Assembly: GCF_032362555.1 (NCBI RefSeq)
Contig: NC_083522.1
Location: 226,001-290,000 of the forward strand
Origin: Amyelois transitella
Taxonomy: Eukaryota; Arthropoda; Insecta; Lepidoptera; Pyralidae
Reading direction: 5' to 3'
Length of the DNA: 64,000 bases
In this document: piece after piece, positions 59,101 through 64,000 of the stretch
Layout of the letters: the number at the start of each line of letters is the position of its first letter
Position numbering within the stretch: the stretch's first letter is position 1
Notes under the pieces: model-generated
What the model was told of the DNA's origin: nothing
The model's database searches: none
What the model saw: only the letters and a program-made list of their open reading frames with translations
Made by a program: the position numbers and the translations under genes

Positions 59101-59647
59101 TCTAAACAAAACTTACCTCTTCTCTTCTGGAGTTTCATTGGCTTTTTGTGCCTCTTTTTCCTTTCTTCTCTCTTCTTTCAGCCTCAGCCGCTCAGCCTCC
59201 AGTCGCTGCAGCAACTTCAATTCCTCCTCATCACTGTCCTCACTGCTACTACTACTACTAGAAGAGTGTCTCTTCTTCTTCTTTTTACTCTTCTTGTGTT
59301 TCTCATGTTTATCTTTTTTCTTCTCTCTACTCATAGATCTGTGTTTTGACCTCTCTGGCGAGTGTGACCGAGATTTCCTGTCTTTGCTCCGACCCTTGCG
59401 GTCTCGATAACGGTCTAAACTGCGACTCTTGGAACGATCACGACGTTTGCTTATTTCTGAACGTGACGACCTGAATAAAACAATTTCCTGTTACTGTTGC
59501 AAAACCTTGGGAAATATATACTAATAAGCCGTTAAAATATAAATTTCCTTATGAAGTTGTATTTCCACATATGTCGTGAACAATTATTACCAAAAGAGTC
59601 AATGATATATGGTAGAGGAACTTAGAAATTAAGGAATAAACTTACAT
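50108..59647 (-). CDS. cactin: Cactin, splicing and NF-kB-related factor
   Basis: Cactin is a conserved nuclear protein; in flies it binds the I-kappa-B Cactus, and in vertebrates and yeast it works with the spliceosome. Twelve exons give about 682 residues: 59647-59646, 59470-59117, 58509-58272, 57832-57658, 57339-57206, 56618-56466, 56018-55895, 54961-54840, 54270-54034, 53084-52909, 50987-50843 and 50296-50108. The N-terminus is rich in Arg-Ser, Lys and Ser. The cactin middle region spans about 200-430 (SQIRIRDGR, AKPIDLLAWY, HEPYTYLNGLQAQDLEDLLE, GYWESLLSQLK, AHMSRARLRARHQ). The C-terminal 120 residues are near-invariant: WADKYRPRKPRYFNR, GFEWNKYNQTHYD, PPKIVQGYKFNIFYPDLID, FHAGPPYEDIAFKIVNREWE, FQLWFHFKRYRYRR. 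The boundary between exons 8 and 9 is the least certain, and the start codon seems split by intron 1. Confidence 0.93.
50322..50378 (-). repeat. Family B fragment
   Basis: In the cactin last intron. Only GTCAGTTTCGGGTGCACTTG and GACCTGACC...GACAGGACGT remain. Confidence 0.55.
50626..50745 (+). repeat. Family A fragment, 3' half
   Basis: In the cactin last intron, antisense to the gene. It shows GAATCTCAATTCAATCAGAA to ACCCCGCAAGGGATAAAGAC. Confidence 0.7.
51016..51280 (+). repeat. Family A element, near full length
   Basis: In cactin intron 10, antisense to the gene. Its 5' edge lies about 29 bp from the exon 11 acceptor. The opening is slightly altered (GCCGTGTGACTCTCGGCACC) and the microsatellite end is intact. 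Confidence 0.85.
51311..51545 (+). mobile_element. tRNA-derived SINE
   Basis: It opens AGCCTCTGTGGCGCAGCGGT, has a B box GGGTTCGAATCC and shares the whole body and AT-rich end with the SINE at 47274. It lies in cactin intron 10, antisense to the gene. Target duplications are not clear. Confidence 0.85.
51946..52130 (-). repeat. Family D LINE tail
   Basis: The minus-strand copy starts at the GAATAGAATAGATTTATTTA end and runs through AAGCGCATGTGTAGAAGAAG to CATGGACGAATGCACATTGT. It directly precedes the 139-bp tandem array in plus coordinates. Confidence 0.85.
52176..53019 (-). repeat. 139-bp tandem array of a cactin exon with its splice donor
   Basis: Six copies of a segment holding the last 101 nt of cactin exon 10, its donor (AACAG|GTGAG) and about 26 nt of intron, fused to the coding motif ending CCCCCAG. 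Donors fall after 52909, 52770, 52631, 52492, 52353 and 52214. The inner copies look identical by eye, and only the outermost (52214) differs, in its intron part. The period is 139 bp. The full exon upstream part exists only in the 52909-53084 copy. Confidence 0.92.
53100..53960. repeat. Cactin intron 9 with family E tail
   Basis: AT-rich intron. A family E fragment lies at 53722-53790 (GTGAAGGGGTAAAATACAAA, CATTTTCGCATTTACAATAT). No other feature is seen. Confidence 0.5.
54346..54530 (-). repeat. Family G fragment (variant of B)
   Basis: In cactin intron 8, sense to the gene. It has the CCATCACGCCGCAGAGATCC and CTACGATCCTTACAGACCTC blocks and a GGGGCCAGCCCTGGCC block, related to 63176-63320. 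Confidence 0.6.
55008..55222 (+). repeat. Family D LINE tail, long copy
   Basis: In cactin intron 7, antisense. It runs from the TTTTTAATGTACACAATGTG block through GTTTGTTCCGCCACTTCTAC to TCTATTCTATTCTA. Confidence 0.85.
55282..55507 (+). repeat. Family A element, diverged
   Basis: In cactin intron 7, about 60 bp beyond the family D tail. The opening is TGTCGTGTGGTTCATGGCAC, and several internal deletions are present. Confidence 0.75.
56641..56827 (-). mobile_element. LINE 3' end (family B), well preserved
   Basis: In cactin intron 5, sense to the gene. Its reverse complement matches 14461-14650 almost base for base, with the same encoded C-terminus motifs. Its microsatellite end lies about 22 bp from the exon 6 acceptor (exon starts at 56618). 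Confidence 0.85.
58107..58250 (+). repeat. Family A fragment, degraded
   Basis: In cactin intron 3, antisense. It has the GCTAGTAACATGTCACTTTT and GTTGGCTCTATCTACTCCAT blocks. It ends about 20 bp from exon 3. Confidence 0.6.
58822..59000 (-). repeat. Family D LINE tail
   Basis: In cactin intron 2, sense to the gene. It begins with four GAATA units, then follows the family D consensus to ACTACACTGCAGCATTTTCA. Confidence 0.85.
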
Positions 59648-60194
59648 GTTTTACGAGACGTAGATTGTGTTTTTACATGAGTAAATAAATTATACTAAAC
59701 AACTATAATTCATTCACACACAAATCTTGCACAAATTCACATACTAAATAGAAATACTATACACAAATCTAAAAGCAAAATAGGTATGTGATTCACACAA
59801 ACAAAATAACCAACAATCCACCAAGACCAACAATATTTGGCCAGCCTCCAGCCGCCAGTTAACTGATAGTGACATTGACAGCACTTAATTTGTTTTTTAA
59901 CGTGCTGTCGATATCAAAAACTAATCAATGTCACTGGTCTGTCAAATCTAAAGTCAAAATAGCCGAATTGACGACAAAGCAAGAAAGTAATATTTTGTTG
60001 CTATTCAATCGTCCTCATAGAGTTGATTGAAAAGAAAAGTTTTGATTTAATAAGGTTCCTATCTTTGTTTTAATTAAACTGGTGCTCTCGTTATTATTGG
60101 CCGCGTCTCTCTAACAAAGCATATAAAGTAAACGTAGGTGGGGCGATGTATAGTTGTTAACAGTTAACTCGAAGAATAACTTTTACTTTCGAAA
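59648..60194. promoter_or_regulatory. Divergent promoter region of cactin and TBK1
   Basis: 547 bp separate the two start codons. It includes ATAGTGACATTGACAGCAC, a GTCGATATC motif near 59907 and CAATGTCACTGGTCTGTCAA. I see neither a TATA box nor a perfect NF-kB site. Shared regulation is inferred from the layout. Confidence 0.5.
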
Positions 60195-63100
60195 ATGTCC
60201 TTCTTGCGCGGTTCAGAAAACTATGTGTGGTGCACCACCAGCGTCCTGGGTAAGGGAGCTACAGGCGCTGTATTCCAGGGCGTCAATAAAAATAATGGGG
60301 AACCTGTAGCTGTGAAAACCTTCAACCAACTAAGTCATATGCGTCCACACGACGTCCAGATGCGCGAATTTGAAGTTTTGAAGAAAGTGAAGCATGAGAA
60401 TATTGTTAAGTTGTTGGCTATCGAGGAGGAGCAGGAAGGTCGCGGGAAAGTGATAGTTATGGAGCTGTGTACGGGCGGAAGTTTGTTCAATATTCTCGAC
60501 GACCCTGAGAACACTTACGGCCTTCAAGAGCAAGAGTTTCTGTTAGTTTTAGAGCATCTTACGGCTGGCATGAAGCATTTGCGTGATAACAATCTGGTGC
60601 ACAGGGATTTAAAGCCGGGGAATATTATGAAGTATATAAATGAGGATGGTACAACAACTTACAAGTTGACAGACTTTGGTGCAGCTAGGGAACTGCAGGA
60701 GGAGGAACAGTTTGTGTCTCTTTACGGGACTGAGGAGTACTTGCACCCTGACATGTATGAGAGAGCAGTGTTGAGGAAACCAGTTGGCAAGAGTTTTGGG
60801 GCCACAGTGGATCTGTGGTCTATCGGTGTCACCCTGTACCATGTAGCTACGGGACAGCTGCCATTCAGACCGTACGGAGGCAGGAGGAATAAGGAAACCA
60901 TGTTTTATATCACTACAAAGAAGGCTTCTGGAGTAATCTCGGTGAGAAATATATCAATTAAATTTCCTATGAATATTATTCACCTTTGTATAGGTAATAC
61001 TTGTGTATTTAACCAATTTCTAGCTTTTGGCCGAGCCTTCCATGTGTTGCTCCTGAAGTCTAGTACATACACACATACATTTATTGGATATGCTAAAAAT
61101 CTAGAAAAAGGAAATATTAAAGAAATTTTTAAAATTGATTCTCATTCCTTAGTTGATGACTTCCTGAACAAGCATTGCTGTTTTATGGTTATACTCAACT
61201 CAAACTGCACATACATGCATATAGCCAACAATCTTGAAAAGACTGATAGGCCACATTTGGCTGTTTGCCTTAATTCTAGAATCTAGATTCAAATAGTGAC
61301 AAGTTGCCAGCCTAGAATCCCAAGTTAAAAAGCCTATTCTTTAGTCACCTTTAACAACATCCATAGGAAAGAGATGCAGTGGTTTAATTCTTTTTTCTAT
61401 TCCTACCGGGAACCATACAATACAACACCCAAAATAAGACCAGGACTAAGTGTAGGTAAAGGCATAAAGGTAACAAATAGTAATTTATTTTGTCCCCAGG
61501 GAACACAAACAACAGAGAATGGTCCAATAGAGTGGGCTCGTGACCTACCCTCGCATTGCCAGCTGAGCCTCGGGCTCCGCAAGCTGGTGACCCCGCTGCT
61601 GGCCGGTCTGCTCGAGGTGGACCCACACCGCATCTGGACCTTTGACAGATTCTTCTCCGAAGTGCAAGTCATCACGTCTACCACGCCCATTCATATATTC
61701 CACGTTAACAAGGCGACTAGTATAAAGGTAATCTTATTTTAATGAATTTAAATTTTTTTGTGTTGAAATAATTATGGGAGATTTATTCTAGGTAGTGGAA
61801 AGCAATAACAGCATCTAAGCACCAACTGTGGCCTCCATGGTCCAATGATTTAGACATTTCCTGTTTGACTGATTGCAGTATTGAACCCTTTATATTTATT
61901 GCCCTTTATTTCATGTTGTTTATATTATATACATATATACATATAAACATTCCTCAGAGAGCCTCTTTCCAAATTTTCAAAAAGAAACAAATTCGTCCGT
62001 TACTTTCCGGGATTAACGCATACATACCGACAGAGAGAACAGGCGATAATATAGAAAATATATAATAATTATAGGTCGGTGTTGCCTGTAATAAATAATT
62101 AGATAAGTTGTGAATAAACAAATGAATTTAATTGCCAAAAAAACATATAATACAAAGTTACTAAATCCTGGCTCTTACTATTTTTATGGCACATTTCCGA
62201 TTGCATTCTCAGCTGTTAGCTTCGAAACTCACGAGTCCACCCCAGCCTGAACACAGCATGTAAGTGATACTTTACATGCTGCCATTTAATTGGCCAAGTT
62301 TCAACGTTTATTGGCTGGCACCAACCTGCCTTAGGCATAACCAAGTCCACAGCATCATAACTTATTACATAAGCACTCTAAAATCCATAAAAATGAGATA
62401 TTAACGATACAATAGGAAAGTGGGCAAATTGGCCCTGAGTAATGACGGCGACCTACATTCACACAAAACAACGCATTGTCTTCGTAATTCGATTATTCCG
62501 TTACCCAAAGACTTCTAAGAGATAGACCTGTCACAACTTAATGGTAAATTTGTTGATGGATATTTAAACAATTTTAAAAATTATGTAATCGCAAATTAGA
62601 AAGCTCGGAGGAAAAAACAGGAGCTTCACTTCTTCTTCAGCTTCACACAATTTCAGTAAAAATCAAGTACCTTTCAAATCAACATTAGATTTTTACCAAT
62701 GTATATTTTTAAATATATTGTTGATGTCAATTCCACAACGAGTCTTTTAGGCTAAATAAAGCCTTCTTCTTTTCGAGGCTTTTGGCCTAATCTGTCTCGC
62801 AAGGGATAAAGACGTAGTATGTATATGTATTTTTAAGGTGATTTAACTTTATGTGTTCCATTGCAATCATGAGATGTAACACTTCTGGTTATTTTCATGG
62901 AAAATTGTTTAATAAGTCAATGAAGACAATTTGACAACAACAAAAAAAAGCGATTCTTTTTGTACCAACTCCGATCGGCCGTGAGTCGACCGTTGCGGTA
63001 ATCGGAGGTATGAGTTACGGTTATTGTAAATTTAAGCAATGGGAGGGTATTGGCGTTGTAATTGAACCAATTTACAAACAAACAGACAATATTATGTGAC

Positions 63101-64000
63101 TTATATTCAATTCCGTGGAGTCGATACGAGTACAAGCCTATGTCGTAATGAAAAGAACGCTAGAAGAGCTATTACATATATACCATCACGCCTGTCTCCC
63201 ATTGGGGTAAGCGGATACTATGGATTTTATATATTCGACGGTCAAGGGTACTCATATCATCTCTCTTTTTAAGACATTCGAAATTTGATCCTTCAAATTT
63301 CGACGTGGTCGGCCCTGTTCCTCTTTACAGTCAGCTCTGTCTTATAAATTCTGTTCTCATCCATTATCTCGACATGTCCAAACCAAGTCAGTATATCCTT
63401 TTAAACATAGGTTAGTTTCATTCGTTTGAATACTTATCTTTATAAATCTAGATGAATATGAATAAATTAGGAAGACTAACATCAACATTATTAGTATAAT
63501 ATACAAGGAAACATAGAAATGAAATAAATATATGTTTTTATTCAATTAAAACACATTGCGGTACAAAAATATTTCGACATAAAACTGAATACAAAATATC
63601 ACAATAAATAAAATTATACGCATAATTACGTCCGTATTGAGTGTTAGAAAGCTACAGAATAGGTAAATAAACACGTAGAAACTAATAATAAGTACCTACC
63701 TCACAGCACAGATAAGAATAAAGAGAACAAATTTTGTTGGCAGGTGTTCCTAAAACCGGACGAGAAGTTCGAACACCTGCAGACTTACATCTGCGAGCAG
63801 ACGAGCGTGGTGGGCGAGTCGCAGATCCTGCTGCACAAGGAGACGCTGCTGCTGTCCGTCGTGGACGACACCACGCTCGGTGAGTGACGGCGGAGAGTGA
63901 CAGCTGACGGACATCTGCGGGCAGGCGAGCGTGGGGGGCGAGTCGCAGATCCTGCTGCACAAGGAGACGCTGCTGCTGTCCGTCGTGGACGACACCACGC
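60195..64000 (+). CDS. TBK1: TBK1/IKK-epsilon kinase, 5' part (runs off window)
   Basis: A non-canonical IkB kinase that phosphorylates IRF- and NF-kB-pathway targets and autophagy adaptors; the fly member is IK2. Three exons are seen: 60195-60941 (249 codons), 61500-61727 (76) and 63744-63879 (45 codons plus one base). Phases agree. Kinase marks: glycine loop [12 protein letters not shown] (18-29), catalytic VAVK (K41), HRD at 136-138, DFG at 160-162, activation-loop serine in [16 protein letters not shown] (S175, matching human S172), and [15 protein letters not shown]. Exon 2 ends the kinase lobe ([21 protein letters not shown]) and starts the ubiquitin-like domain, which exon 3 continues. 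The coiled-coil part lies beyond the window. The start has context GAAAATGTCC. A partial second copy of exon 3 follows at once. Confidence 0.94.
61220..61425 (-). repeat. Family A element, diverged
   Basis: In TBK1 intron 1, antisense to the gene. It is nearly full length, from AGCCAACAATCTTGAAAAGA to a degraded opening, and ends about 75 bp before exon 2. Confidence 0.75.
61728..63743 (+). other. TBK1 intron 2
   Basis: The intron spans about 2 kb. It holds a family A fragment at about 62770-62830 (plus, CTGTCTCGCAAGGGATAAAG) and a family G fragment at about 63176-63320 (minus, ATACCATCACGCCTGTCTCC). Otherwise it is AT-rich without recognised features. Confidence 0.6.
63911..64000 (+). repeat. 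Partial tandem copy of TBK1 exon 3
   Basis: From 63911 to the window edge the sequence repeats 63787-63876 with a 124-bp offset and only about three base differences (in the stretch after ACATCTGCG). The first about 43 nt of exon 3 are not included. The copy may continue beyond the window. Confidence 0.88.

Overview
The window is nuclear DNA of an insect, most probably a moth or butterfly (Lepidoptera). It has small intron-split genes with GC-rich exons in AT-rich surroundings, several dispersed retroposon tails of lepidopteran type that end in TATG or TATTC microsatellites, tRNA-derived SINEs, and one short insect telomere array (TTAGG). Protein coding is confined to about 19.2-64 kb. I see no supportable gene in the first 19 kb, which is a graveyard of short repeats.

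Layout. (1) 1-19.2 kb: repeat families A (element opening with a GCCGTGTGGTTCCCGGCACC-like motif), B (LINE 3' ends that still encode an ORF C-terminus), E and G, a 15-bp minisatellite, three clusters of CGTAGC/GCTACG motifs, and a 342-bp candidate MITE with 9-bp target duplications. (2) 19.2-22.1 kb: a two-exon membrane protein gene (minus) head to head with an intronless uroporphyrinogen-III synthase gene (plus; haem synthesis). (3) 23.5-32.6 kb: two minus-strand four-exon genes for four-span membrane proteins, probably MARVEL-like, with only phase-0 introns. (4) 32.6-38.2 kb: no gene; it holds a long-inverted-repeat element with a LINE 3' end and telomeric TTAGG units nested in it. (5) 38.3-48.2 kb, minus: a Tejas/TDRD5 gene (two LOTUS domains plus an extended Tudor domain; germline piRNA pathway), with two possible C-termini. 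(6) 48.8-49.6 kb, plus: intronless NDUFS3 (complex I 30-kDa subunit), head to head with Tejas. (7) 50.1-59.65 kb, minus: cactin (splicing and NF-kB-related factor), tail to tail with NDUFS3. Its start codon appears to be split by an intron, and one exon with its splice donor lies in a 139-bp tandem array. (8) 60.2-64 kb, plus: the first three exons of TBK1/IKK-epsilon, head to head with cactin and running off the window. Its third exon is also partly duplicated in tandem.

Together, three divergent gene pairs (membrane protein/UROS, Tejas/NDUFS3, cactin/TBK1) sit on compact shared promoters of about 0.55-0.8 kb. Cactin and TBK1 both act on innate-immune NF-kB signalling in other animals, so a shared promoter is suggestive. 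Exon models come from reading frames, splice consensus and phase agreement read by eye, without transcripts. I found no intact mobile element, CRISPR array, rRNA gene or functional tRNA gene, and no retrovirus- or Polinton-like element.
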